A stretch of 41,637 nt of DNA from Dimargaris cristalligena. Lineage: Eukaryota; Kickxellomycota; Dimargaritomycetes; Dimargaritales; Dimargaritaceae. The notes under the pieces were generated by a model. That model saw only the letters and a list, made by a program, of their open reading frames with translations. It searched no databases and had not been told where the DNA came from. The stretch lies in the NCBI GenBank assembly GCA_027576995.1, contig JANBQC010000178.1, positions 5,113-46,749 of the forward strand, given 5' to 3'. A program made the position numbers and the translations under genes. Every line of letters starts with the position of its first letter. The stretch's first letter is position 1. Positions 32,516-41,637 of the stretch are shown here, piece by piece.

Positions 32516-34337
32516 CTACGGCAGAAGAGCTCGCAGGGTATCGGGAATTTCCGGAGGAGCGGTGGATGACGAATTGGGGGCCGATGGGGAATTTGAGTTG
32601 TTGGGCTTCGGTGAGGCCGATGCTGGTGTTGAACTTGACGGTTGGGGACCCGTGCTTTGGTGGCTGTCCAAAAACTCAATTTGGCGACGGAAACGATGGA
32701 ACAGAATCTCGGCTCGACGCAGGGTGGAATTGACATCAATGGTGCCCGAGAGATCATTGATATACTAGATGACAGGGTGGGATATATTAACGGATACGGT
32801 GGAATATATATATATATATATATAAGGTGGACATGGAAGAAAGTGGTGAGTTCAAGATATTATAATTAGTCATTCAAATTCTGAAATCCGCTACTCGATC
32901 TATTTGGACAGGGGGGGTGGCAGGGGGCGGGTGGCAACAGGTTGGAGGGGGGTCGATTGGACCCTTCTACACACACACGCACGCACTTACCTTCAAAATT
33001 TCATCACAGGCCACTAGGTTCTCACTAATGGCATCAGCATGCTCGTCTAGAATAGCCAGGGCCACGAAGTAATGGAAATGCGGGGTCAAGTAGTCACACC
33101 AGAGGACCTCCCACAGACTAAGGATGTCGAGGAAGGCGAACTCGCGCTTGAACCAAATGAGCAGCCAGCGGAAACAGCAGAACATGTTATCGGCATCATG
33201 TTCGGCCAGGAACGTGTAGAAGTTGGGGAGCATCAGCCGGGTAAGGTCGCGAAGGGTCTGGAGCTGGTTATGCATACCGGCCTGGTCGCGTCGGAAATTG
33301 GGTTCCATGCGGGCCATGAAGGCCTCGAAGCACCAAAAGGTCTGGACTTCGTCCTGCATGACGGCGAACAGGGGGGCCAGGAGGTCGCTCATCCCTTGGA
33401 CGTAGCCCAGTTCGCGGTTGTGGTAGTGGTAGGTCATGAGGATATCCTTCATGATTTCCAAATTGGCGTTGGTGCCCGGGAGCCCGGTGGAAGAGGAAGC
33501 GGAGGTATCGGAAGCGGTTTCGCCCGGCGGGGGGGATGCGCCCACGGATCCCGGTTCCCGAGGCCCGTGGGTCGAGTCGTTGGGGGCAAAAAAAGGCACA
33601 TTACGATCGGTCCGCAGCACATCCTTCTCGATTCGACTTTTCTGTTCCTTGAACTCCTCGGTGCCGTGTTCCACGGGCCGGTTGAGCCACTGGTCTTTGA
33701 TGTCATAGTAGCGTTCGGTGAGCTGGGCATCCAGGCGCCGGCGCTGGGCTTCGTCCGAGTCCCAGGGGTATACTCCGAGGAGAAACAGCCACACCAAAGG
33801 GCGGATGTCGTGGTCCACCCCGCCGGCGAAAATAGCCCGGCGTATGGTTACCGCGTCCTCGCGGAGTCGGCCCGCGGGGCCGTGGAGGATATCAACCCAC
33901 TGCTCGGCGGCCAGGGGTCGGTCGGAACGTACCAATGGGGGCACCTGGGCCGAGGTAAGGACCTCGAATTCGCCGCATTCGGTGTGTTCGGTAATCCACT
34001 CGTGCCAGACCCGGCCGAGCGCGGGACTGGCCGGTAGGGGTGGGTCACTGCCATTACTGCCACTGCCCCTGCTGTCGTTGCCGTTGCGGGCCATGTGAGC
34101 CGCGGCCCAGCGGGCCAGGTACAGACGGGCACTTTCGTAGTCGTTACAGACCTCCTGGGCCCCCCGGGGCACTTGGACATGTGAGACCAGCAAGGGTGGG
34201 AGGTACGGGACGAAGGGGCGGCCCAATGGGTGTTCGAGAATTTGGGCGGAAGCGTCCTTGTAGAAGCGGGTCACCCGGGACAGCTTCTCCAGGACGGACC
34301 AACGCAGGTCGTTGGCGGCCGCGGACAGGGGATCCAT
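32516..34337 (-). CDS. TBC-domain Rab GTPase-activating protein, Gyp7/TBC1D15 type
   Basis: Exon 34337-32991 joins exon 32764-32516 (donor GTAAGT, acceptor CATCTAG, phase 0), giving 531 residues. The join reads CDEILK|YINDLSGTIDV, as in TBC1D15 (EILKHINELS). Order: LEKLSRVTRFYKD and HPLGRPFVPYLPP (the conserved pre-TBC linker), then the TBC domain with IRPLVWLFLLGVYPWD, the arginine-finger motif IEKDVLRTDR, the glutamine-finger motif YVQGMSDL, and FCCFRWLLIWFKREF, LWEVLW. Both catalytic fingers are present, so it should be active. The family acts on Ypt7/Rab7 at the vacuole and late endosome. The tail is Ser/Pro/Asn-rich. The N-terminal DUF3548-type domain of the family is missing from this model; see 34554-34866. 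The intron holds a (TA)n tract (32804-32824). Confidence 0.92.
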
Positions 34338-34553
34338 GGGCGTGTGAGTAAGGGAAGAGGGGTGAGAAGTACACGGACCTTGTTGCGTAAGGTGTAATGC
34401 GATAAAGGCGAGTCGGGTGGGAAGAAGGCGCAGGAGGTGCCAAGGGGGGATAAAAGAATAGCAAGTATGAATGAAATGGGCTAATAGTATGGGATAAAGA
34501 GGGTAAATGCGGCTACTCGGAACAACGAGGCGGTTGTTACGTGGAGCACATAC

Positions 34554-34866
34554 CAATGGAAGTGGAGGAGGGAAACCCACACCCTGCCAAGGATTTCAAA
34601 GGACTGCCATGTAATAGGTCAACTGAGGGTTTAGGTTGAAAGCTCAACCACCAACCAAATTTGAGGCTGGGCAAAATGCCTACTCGTAGTAGGAGCGATA
34701 AATGAACAGTGTGGTGGTGGATGACAATAAGTGGTGATGGACACTGTGCTAGATGTTCTTCAAGTTGGACTTGGCAAATAAGGCAAGTAAGGTGTGCGCT
34801 GCTAGAACTATCTTTACCCAAAGGGGCTGTTCTCTCCCCCCAATCTATGGTCACGCTACTTTTCAT
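34554..34866 (-). CDS. Possible 5' exon of the TBC GAP gene
   Basis: An ATG at 34866 opens 104 codons (MKSSVTIDWGERTAPLGKDS...). They end at a consensus donor GTATGT (34553-34548) in phase 1. The AG at 34380-34379 (ACGCAACAAG) gives a 175-base intron and joins in the correct frame to 14 codons leading into the MDPLSAAA of the main exon. The VTIDW...KDSSS pattern faintly resembles the N-terminal region of TBC1D15, and that family normally has an N-terminal domain. TATTTAAAAT (34917-34908) lies just upstream as a possible TATA box. The alternative is that the gene simply starts at 34337. Confidence 0.35.
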
Positions 34867-35678
34867 CAAGGGAACTTGACGCCCCCAACTCCAGTAGCGA
34901 GATTGTAATTTTAAATAGCCCGGAAAACCGAGAAGCCTCGGGGGTACTATAATCGGGAATTGTTCATTTAGTTATGGCCACCTTATATTTCCAGCACGTG
35001 CCTTTACGATAACAAGGCATGTTCCTTCGCCCTATGCTACTTGACCCTCTCCGAATAAGCCACCAAGTACTTGTAAGATTATGAATGCCATTTGAGCCTG
35101 GACCATAGCTTAGCAAGGCATGGTGGGCCTATATTGGCATAACTAATGGGAACTGATTAACCCAGGCCCAGGTTAGGCGGATATTCCATTGCGTAATACT
35201 ACTATCCCCTCTCCTATATTGTTGTGTCATTTGGGTGTTTTGTCATTACGAATTGGTTTCGTCACATCCATTAGTATTAGGCACTTGCCTGGGAAGTAAC
35301 TTCGGACTTGAATATGCACTGGCCCTTATTTGGGAGTTTTTCAACAGCCCAGGTGTATGTATAACTCTGCCAATATGTTTATATAGATGGAAAAGACAAA
35401 GGTAAATCGTGTAAAACTATGCAAAAACGGGTGTGCTAGAAGATGTATTCCAAAATAAATATGCCTTTCGGCTTAGGTTGGGTGCAAATCGATGTATTTG
35501 ACCAAGTCATTACTGACCCTACGCAATAAATAAGTACCGGGGTAGACAGATTGAGTTACTCGCAGGTGTTTGGCCTAGCTAGAGGTATTCGCCGACTTCT
35601 CGACCCCGTCAAAATAGACCATGGCCCTAGAGAAGAAACCAGCTGAACATCGCGGCATATTCCCTTTTTCTTTCAGCA
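34867..35678. other. Intergenic DNA
   Basis: No open frame of note. It holds a possible TATA element (34908-34917) for the candidate upstream TBC exon and, near 35160, the word CCCAGGCCCAGGTTAGG, which resembles words near 2690 and 3068. Confidence 0.4.
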
Positions 35679-36611
35679 TTACTGAATATGGGTGAACTTC
35701 TTCTCGTGCTCCAGTTCCAATTTAGTCACCTTGTGGATAATGATATCCAGCTGCATGTCCGCGTCCACGGCCGTTCGTTCCATGGCCGTGGTGATGGCCG
35801 GGCGCACCCCGCAGTTACCGCAAGTGCACGTGCAGTTGGCGCAGCCGCACGAACAGGGTTTCTTCTTGCTCTTCTCGTCGACGGCCGGCGAATTCGGCCC
35901 ATTATTGCGGGATGCGGCGCCCTGAAGGAGGGGATTGAGGGTATTAGCCCCGCCGAGGAAAGGGGCGGAAGATCCGAGATCGCGGCGATAGCGGGTCGAT
36001 TGGGGGTTGCTGGACGAGTCGGTGGGGTTGTTGTCGGAAGAGATGACCGGGTCACTATCATCGGATTGATCACTCGGTTCCGGGTCGGTATCGGCATCGG
36101 CGGAGGCTTGGGGACTACCGGAGTAGGACGATGGGGTGTCGGAATCAGACTGGTAACTCGCATCATCCTCGTCGGTTATCGCATTTGGGTCGGAAGAGTC
36201 AGAATCGGTGGCCTGGTTCGGGCCGTCGGCTGTATCGGCGGCACCGCCGCTGAACGACGACGAAGAGTCATCACTGCCATCATCGTAATCGCCGCCGTCA
36301 TCGTCACTATCATCGGCATCAAAAAAGGAGTCGCTGAAGTCGGGATCCACGCTAGGATTACGGCCACCGGTACGGGGAGCCGGTGTGACTGATTCACGGG
36401 CCCAGCGGGGGTATTGGCGGGGAGCCACGGCCCCGGCGGGATGTCTGGCGTATAGAGGGACAATATGTCCAGAAGCCGGACCTAAACCACTGTGAACGGC
36501 TCGACGGCGGTGCGGATGGGGCATCGGCCCGGCATAACCCGACCCTGCAGCACCCTGAAAGGAAGCTGCTGTTGCCAGTGCACAAAACACCAGGGGCCAG
36601 CGGATAGACAT
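35679..36611 (-). CDS. Secreted acidic protein with C-terminal metallothionein-like cysteine cluster
   Basis: 310 residues from the ATG at 36611; the frame extends upstream only to a TTG. A signal peptide occupies ~1-23 (WPLVFCALATAASFQGAAG). A basic propeptide follows with possible Kex2 sites (HPHRRR, and later RYRR before DLGSS). The centre (~100-200) is an Asp/Ser-rich disordered tract (DDSDDDGGDYDDGSDDSSSS). Residues 253-267 are CSCGCANCTCTCGNC: seven cysteines spaced C-x-C-x-C-x2-C-x-C-x-C-x2-C, like the 7-Cys fungal copper metallothioneins. They are preceded by KSKKK. The last ~40 residues look helical and may form a coiled coil (DADMQLDIIIHKVTKLELEH). The only other Cys is in the signal peptide. 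The likely role is extracellular metal binding, with acidic residues as a further sink. This is inference; I know no protein with this arrangement. Confidence 0.75.
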   Translation of the reverse strand: MSIRWPLVFCALATAASFQGAAGSGYAGPMPHPHRRRAVHSGLGPASGHIVPLYARHPAGAVAPRQYPRWARESVTPAPRTGGRNPSVDPDFSDSFFDADDSDDDGGDYDDGSDDSSSSFSGGAADTADGPNQATDSDSSDPNAITDEDDASYQSDSDTPSSYSGSPQASADADTDPEPSDQSDDSDPVISSDNNPTDSSSNPQSTRYRRDLGSSAPFLGGANTLNPLLQGAASRNNGPNSPAVDEKSKKKPCSCGCANCTCTCGNCGVRPAITTAMERTAVDADMQLDIIIHKVTKLELEHEKKFTHIQ

Positions 36612-36865
36612 GGGTGGTTGGAATACGTTCAAGGTTGGGCAATCGGGGGTAAATAGATGGTATTTTTAATGAGAGTAGATCGGCGGGGGCAAGTGCATGG
36701 GGATTATCCATACCTATTTTGCTGACGGCGATCGGTGTATTTTTATAAGGGCAGAGCGGAGTGGGGGGAGAATGTACCTCCTAGGCGCAAGTTCCTGGCG
36801 ACTGCCAGAGGAAGGAGAGGCCCCAGGGTCATTGCGAACGGGTAAGGCGTATGCCAGGAAGGAAT

Positions 36866-37042
36866 TTACCAGTCTACTATATCAAAATAGAAGAGCTCTT
36901 TGAACAGAGCGAAGCATAATCTGGCCAACGACGACTGCTGATAGAGTGCAAACAAAACGAGAATCGCCAGGCAGCCGATGAGTAGCAGAGCGGCCGTGGA
37001 CTGGCTCTGGATCATATTCCACTTGATAACCCAGTAGTCCAT
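36866..37042 (-). CDS. 58-residue single-span membrane microprotein
   Basis: The ATG at 37042 (context CAACATGG) opens MDYWVIKWNMIQSQ, one clear transmembrane segment (TAALLLIGCLAILVLFALY, ~16-34), then a short amphipathic tail rich in aromatic residues ending YFDIVDW before TAA. The codons are orderly and the sequence is far more protein-like than the 175-codon frame over the same bases, which begins outside and runs through His/Asn low complexity. The 5' leader contains ATACGCAG, a possible acceptor of a leader intron. Size and layout resemble small subunits of membrane complexes, but I cannot match it to one. Confidence 0.6.
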   Translation of the reverse strand: MDYWVIKWNMIQSQSTAALLLIGCLAILVLFALYQQSSLARLCFALFKELFYFDIVDW

Positions 37043-38662
37043 GTTGTGAGAGAGAGCTGCGTTGGAGATTTTCCTGCGTATTATTATTAATATTATTATT
37101 GTGTTTATGACTATTAGGGTTATTAATATGGGAGGGTGGGTGGGTGATAAAGGTTTGATAGATATAGTGGCGGGCCGTGCTGGTGTGGAGGAGATTAAAG
37201 AGGATTTGGAATAGATGTAGGTGGTAAAGAAACGTGAGTGGGTTTAAGCTACTTCGGAATCCTCTGATAAGCAAAGGAGGTTGATGTAGTTTAATAGGTT
37301 TACAGGGCCATTTACTAATGAAGCTGGCAGAGAAAACGGCATCTGGCCAAGTGATACAACACATGGGCCGTGGGATGCGTTGGAGTGGCCAAATGTTCAT
37401 CCTCCCCATAGTCCAGGCTATTCACTCCGCAGGAATGTATGTCTTATTTTGCACCATCTCTTCCGCGTTTGCACCGCCTGTAGCATAGCCATAGCTTGAT
37501 GTGTGGGCCTCATTATATATATTGTGAAAAATCAGCTGGTTATGGTGCAGTTCCCGCCTGGCCCTGCGTCGACTGGACTAGGCGGAGAGAGATATACACT
37601 GGGCAATGAACCCAGGGATACAAGGAGGCAGTGTGCTGGCCGGCCCTGACGGCAAACGAGGTAGAGTGGGCTGGGGGTTCGGCAAGAAGATGTAACTGAG
37701 GACACTAGTTAGTGAACGAGGAGGGGGGAGCGCGTGTGGCAGTGGTGAAATGTAAGGGGGAGCGGACCGACACACCAAATTCAGGGGAACCAGGCCCGAC
37801 CGAATCAAGAGGGAAAAGGCACATTTGTTTTGCAATGGATGGGCCCCAGCTACCGGGAATCCGAAGCCGCCGGAGAGACTGTTGTGGATGCAGTAGCCGT
37901 GAAACGGAGCCTTAACACAGTATGTTCGTTAGTTTATTTCTAGGGTGATTTGGAAGAGAAGGGGGAAACACATTGACAGCTGCTTCTTTCCCCCTTTCTT
38001 TTGTTTCCTTTGTATTGTATGATTTTTTCTCCTTGAATAATCCACCTGGTTAATGCTTTAGTGTCTGTATTTTTAGGTTCGAAAACTCACCCTCCTTTGC
38101 GCACCTCTCCTCCCACTGCATCCCATACGACTCACACACACGCACACATATACGCACTCCCTTGGCGCTTGAGCTCGACGGGCTTGATCCCCAACGCAGC
38201 GCGGGGCAGTATTCGACATCTAGAATGAAGCGGCGGTCGCGCGTGAGCCCCCGGAACGGCAAAGGTAAGGCCTATCGGCTGACGTGTCGTCTGCAGAGTG
38301 CACCCGAGACCGACATACATAACATTATCTTCGGATTTCTTCAGCATTGGGTGGAGGATAATACAATAATGCTCCTCCTTATTTCCGCCCAGTAACCAAC
38401 TACTGGAACTGGTACTGGTACTAATATTGATACAACGGCAACCGGGCCTTGGTTGTAGTATTCTTTCTCTCGCTCTCCCATCTACTTACCCTTCTTCTTA
38501 CTCTCTCCCCTACCTACCTACCTATTCCTTCTACCCGGTTGCTATTCGCCGAACTCGGTCCATTCCCACCTTTTCCTCTTTGACTTGTTACTATACTACC
38601 CCATTTCCTACCCCTTTCCTTCCCGACACTATTATTTCCCCCCATTGACTCCATTCGTAGTC
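37043..38662. other. Intergenic region with unresolved coding-like pieces
   Basis: On the plus strand, 37786-37918 reads TFVLQWMGPSYRESEAAGET then VVDAVAVKRSLNT before a GTATGT donor (37919). About 38179-38262 reads LDGLDPQRSAGQYSTSRMKR then RSRVSPRNGK before a GTAAGG donor, with an excellent acceptor (TCTGTATTTTTAG) at ~38076. On the minus strand, 38160-38262 also reads like protein (RFILDVEYCPALRWG). No complete gene could be assembled. The final 200 bases are a C/T-rich leader for the BAG gene. Confidence 0.4.
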
Positions 38663-40712
38663 ATGACCCTCTATGTTGTCTGGAACGACTGTAAATTCCA
38701 GTTCTATAAAACGGATCACGAACTGGCCACCACGTCGCTAGGCGCTTTCAAGGTCCAATGCAGCGAACTGACCGATGTTCCCGCTAACGAAATGACCTTT
38801 GTGTTCTGCGGAGGTAAGTTGTGTCGTCTAGGTGTGCTTGCGGAAGTCCCAAAGCGGGCAAGGTGAAACCTCCTCCTCCTCCTCCTTACAAACTAACCAA
38901 CACCCGCTGTGGCCCAGGACGCCCGTTAGCGCCGCCGGCCTTTCCAACGGCCCGGGTATTCCGTACTGCCCTCCATTTCGAAGGTTTCACTAAGCCGTGC
39001 GTGTCAGACAGGCAGGAGCTGAGGTTATTTACTGCGATACGACCCCCTGGCGGTTGGTTGTATGTTTGTTCTTCCCCGGCTATTTTAGTAGCCCAGGGTC
39101 AGCCGCAGTCTCCCCCCACTTTTACACCCACGCCCGCACCTACTACTTACCCCCCCTTCCACTCATTCTCCTACTTCCCCGTTTGGTTTCCACTCTCGCT
39201 CTCTCTCCTGTCCTCTTCACTCTCCCCAACCCACGCCCGCTTTTTCTATCTATTTTACTCCATCGCCCTAATCTCTCTAACATTTCCATTTCCTCATCTA
39301 CTACTGCCCTTGGCTCATCTTCTGCAGGCATACTTAAGGACGACAAGTCTCCCCTCTCGGCTTACAGTATCAAGCCCGGCGCAACGCTTATGCTTATCGG
39401 AAAGGCCGCTAAGGTATGTCTAACTTTAACTACGAACTCGTGCGGCTATCTCCCTCCAGCTGTCCTATTCGGCCAGCCTAATATCCGTCGTACACGACAC
39501 CACTATCCGTTAATGCCCGGCTCTATCACCTGACCTCCTCCAACTTACTTATGCCGCTTATTCCATACAAATACAAATACAAATACATATACCCACACTC
39601 TCGCCTCGCGTCCTTAGACCCAGCCCGCTTCGACAGTTATCCAGGTCCCCGTTACCCAAGAGGGTAGCCTAAGTCCCCAATCCGAGAGCCCGTCCGAATC
39701 CGGCGAACCCGCGCTTAAACCCAATATGTCCTATAATCCCCGCCCGATGCACATGCCCGACCCGGAGGGCGCGTACGATGAGAATGGCTATTATGGCCCC
39801 ATGGACGTTCCCGTGGACGTGTTTGCCCAGCCGGGCACATATATCAACCCTCCCATGCCTATGCCCATGCCCCAGCCCGAGCTGTATAACCCTCTCGCAG
39901 GCTTCAATCGCCCCTTTCCAATGTCCCAGTCAAACGATCCGTTTAGCAACCCCTTGGGAGCTGCGTTTACCCACCCGCGTCCGGCCAATACTAATCCGTT
40001 CCGTAATGACCCTTTCTACCACCCCACCAGCAACCCCCCGATTCCCCAGCACCACCGGCCCGGTGGCGGTCGGCCGACCCCGCCTGCCGTTCCTACCCCG
40101 CCGCAGATGGCCCCACACTATCCGCCGCCCCAGACTCCATATCCCCCTCCTTCAGAGACTAGACCAATGAATTCCGCCGCGCAGGGTCCCATCCCAGTTC
40201 AGACCCCTCCCCGACCAGCCCCCACTTTCCAAAATGACCCTGTTGCTCAACCCCCGCCACCCCCTCAACCCTCTCAACCCACCCCACCCCGGAATCCCAT
40301 CGACGAGCTTCTGCACTCGAACAACCCCCAGGAGCAAACCATCATTAACTCCATCAAGGCCATCTACGACGAGGGTGTGCGGTTATTCCCCAAAGAAGTG
40401 GAACAGTATATCGTCTCGGTGGAGGACTACATTACCCAGTTTATCCTCAATTTTAACATCAACTTGACGACCCCTGACCCACGGGTAATCCAGATCCGTG
40501 ACCAAGAGCGTAAGCGTTTAACCGATACCCAACGGCGATTGGAAGAACTCATTGTTCGCCAAATCCTCAAGTTGGATGCCTTTGACCTCGACCCCTCCTT
40601 TACTACTGCGCGTGCCCTACGGAAAGCCGTGGTGGTCTATCTAGATAACCTGGCCAATCGGACCGAGAATATTACGAAGCGACTCGTGGAGGCCGAGGCA
40701 AGAACCGCGTAG
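38663..40712 (+). CDS. Ubiquitin-like/BAG-domain Hsp70 co-chaperone
   Basis: Exons 38663-38813, 39328-39413 and 39618-40712 give 443 residues. The introns have GTAAGT/CTGCAG (phase 1) and GTATGT/CCTTAG (phase 0) ends. Residues 1-79 form a ubiquitin-like domain (MTLYVVWNDCKFQFYKTDHE ... NEMTFVFCGGILKDDKSPLS ... KPGATLMLIGKA); its halves come from exons 1 and 2, which supports the splice. A Pro-rich disordered linker follows, with repeated PMPMPMP, PPP and NPF-like words. The C-terminal ~130 residues are the BAG domain (NPIDELLHSN..., then IINSIKAIYDEGV..., RQILKLDAFD, ending TKRLVEAEARTA), a three-helix bundle that binds the Hsp70 ATPase domain and acts as a nucleotide-exchange factor. BAG1-type proteins link Hsp70 to the proteasome through the UBL. 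Intron 1 (514 bases) is unusually long. Confidence 0.9.
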
Positions 40713-41637
40713 CCCTGCTATTTGCGAACCATTTCCCCTCTTTCCCCTTTATATTCCCCTCCGACCGATCACCCTTCTAGGGCCATCGGCCGATGATTTG
40801 CTGCTGATATGTATTTGTGTATACGCGTATGTTACGAATACCAGTCGATACCCTATTGCCGTTTAATGTATTTGAAGTCTGTTTTTCCCTTTCGTTTCTT
40901 GGGCCATTGTTCATTTTCTGGCTCATTCCAAGCAATTAGTTGCGCAGGACACTCTCTGTCTCTGTTTTTTATTCTTGGTATCATTCCCCCAAGTTCATTA
41001 ATATTATTTTGTTTACGCATTACTCTCATCTGTTTCGCCACTTTTTTCTGGTATCCTTTTGTTGTGCTTCTTTTTTTATTATTATCGGTCATTGCTAATA
41101 TTTCTCACCAGCGCCTCCTCCAATTGGATTCCTTGACGACCTTATAATCCTATCGTTTCATGTCTACATCTCAAAGTGTAAATATACATTGGTCCCTTAC
41201 ACCCCCTCCCCCCCACCCTGTCACTCCCCCCTTTAGTTTAGCTGAGCATCATCAAGTTTCCCTAGGCGTAATTATGGTCAATCTATTAATAAAGATTGCA
41301 TTTATCTTGCTATGTTTTAGGGGACCTGGCCACGGTGACTGTCCGCAAGAGGCAATCCAAGGATTAGGATGGCTACAAAAGGCAATCGAATGTTCCGCTG
41401 ACTAAACGGTGCAGCGAATGTTGGATGGTTCCTATTCGTTACTGCGTTATTCTGGGAATATGGAATGCCAAAGTGCCCAGGTCAGATGACCCCCCCCACC
41501 TGCAATACATACGAGTAGTTGATTTTTTGAAAATAATGGAAGTTTAATCGGTTATCCGATCGCTATCGGCATTTTCATTAGGCAGTGGCCGAGTCCTTTG
41601 TACATTGGCTCGGCTACTCAATCGCTTTTAGCCCCCA
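40713..41637. other. 3' flank of the BAG gene and right edge
   Basis: Three short frames: 40809-41147 plus (112 residues, hydrophobic, T-rich), 40853-41092 minus (79 residues, Lys-rich) over the same bases, and 41160-41405 plus (81 residues). In the last, a downstream ATG at 41274 would give MVNLLIKIAFILLCFRGPGH..., a weak signal-peptide-like start. None has enough support to call. Confidence 0.35.

Noticed and set aside
33072..34037. 321-codon plus-strand frame
   Set aside because: It is antisense to the TBC-domain exon, whose minus-strand translation has all family motifs. It also starts inside that exon and has no motifs.
35688..36392. 234-codon plus-strand Val/Ile/Gly/Arg-rich frame
   Set aside because: Antisense shadow of the Asp/Ser-rich secreted protein; its composition is simply the complement of GAY/TCN codons.
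36882..37409. 175-codon minus-strand frame
   Set aside because: It contains His/Asn low complexity from AATAAT repeats and overlaps, in another frame, the much more protein-like 58-codon membrane protein.
40809..41147. 112-codon hydrophobic frame and the 79-codon Lys-rich frame opposite it
   Set aside because: Each is explained by T-rich/A-rich base composition of the 3' flank, and they exclude each other.

Overview
The window looks like nuclear DNA of a filamentous fungus. Its genes carry small introns with GTAAGT/GTATGT donors and AG acceptors, and they include a fungal-type Zn(II)2Cys6 regulator, the Dbf4 subunit of the S-phase kinase, a Gyp7/TBC1D15-type Rab GAP, a UBL-BAG co-chaperone and a mitochondrial bS21m ribosomal protein. 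Several genes encode small secreted proteins with Kex2-type or GPI-type signals. An early-diverging lineage is my guess from the loose gene spacing and the number of unrecognised proteins; the sequence does not prove it. No CRISPR array, rRNA or convincing tRNA was seen.

Layout. 1-536: start of a Zn2Cys6 factor that runs off the left edge. 537-8908: AT-rich and almost gene-free, but with a degenerate gene relic (5245-5670) and a 284-bp nested palindrome (7017-7300). 8909-9223: a secreted Kex2-type glycine-zipper peptide. 9540-10790: strikingly CpG-poor DNA. 10989-12353: an F-box/leucine-rich-like protein. 14167-15168: a zinc-finger gene broken by two in-frame stops, with a TATA box upstream. 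16366-16790: a second copy of the relic. 17302-17777: bS21m. 18426-20419: an unrecognised three-exon acidic/basic protein. 21568-21824: an assembly gap flanked by the same 80 bp on both sides. 21877-24694: DBF4. 24695-27141: GC-rich, coding-like, unresolved. 27142-27543 and 29564-29872: two related small proteins with signal peptides and hydrophobic C-termini. 30838-32137: two small hypothetical genes. 32516-34337 (possibly to 34866): the TBC Rab GAP. 35679-36611: a secreted acidic protein ending in a metallothionein-like seven-cysteine cluster. 36866-37042: a 58-residue single-span membrane microprotein. 37.7-38.4 kb: coding-like pieces not assembled. 38663-40712: the UBL-BAG co-chaperone.

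The housekeeping genes (DBF4, TBC GAP, BAG, bS21m) are unrelated and show no pathway clustering. The secreted proteins (glycine-zipper peptide, two related small surface-type proteins, a 72-residue protein, the Cys-cluster protein) are scattered among them and are the most likely lineage-specific content. Gene models were spliced by eye. Several apparent long frames in the window start at TTG or GTG, so I chose ATG starts.
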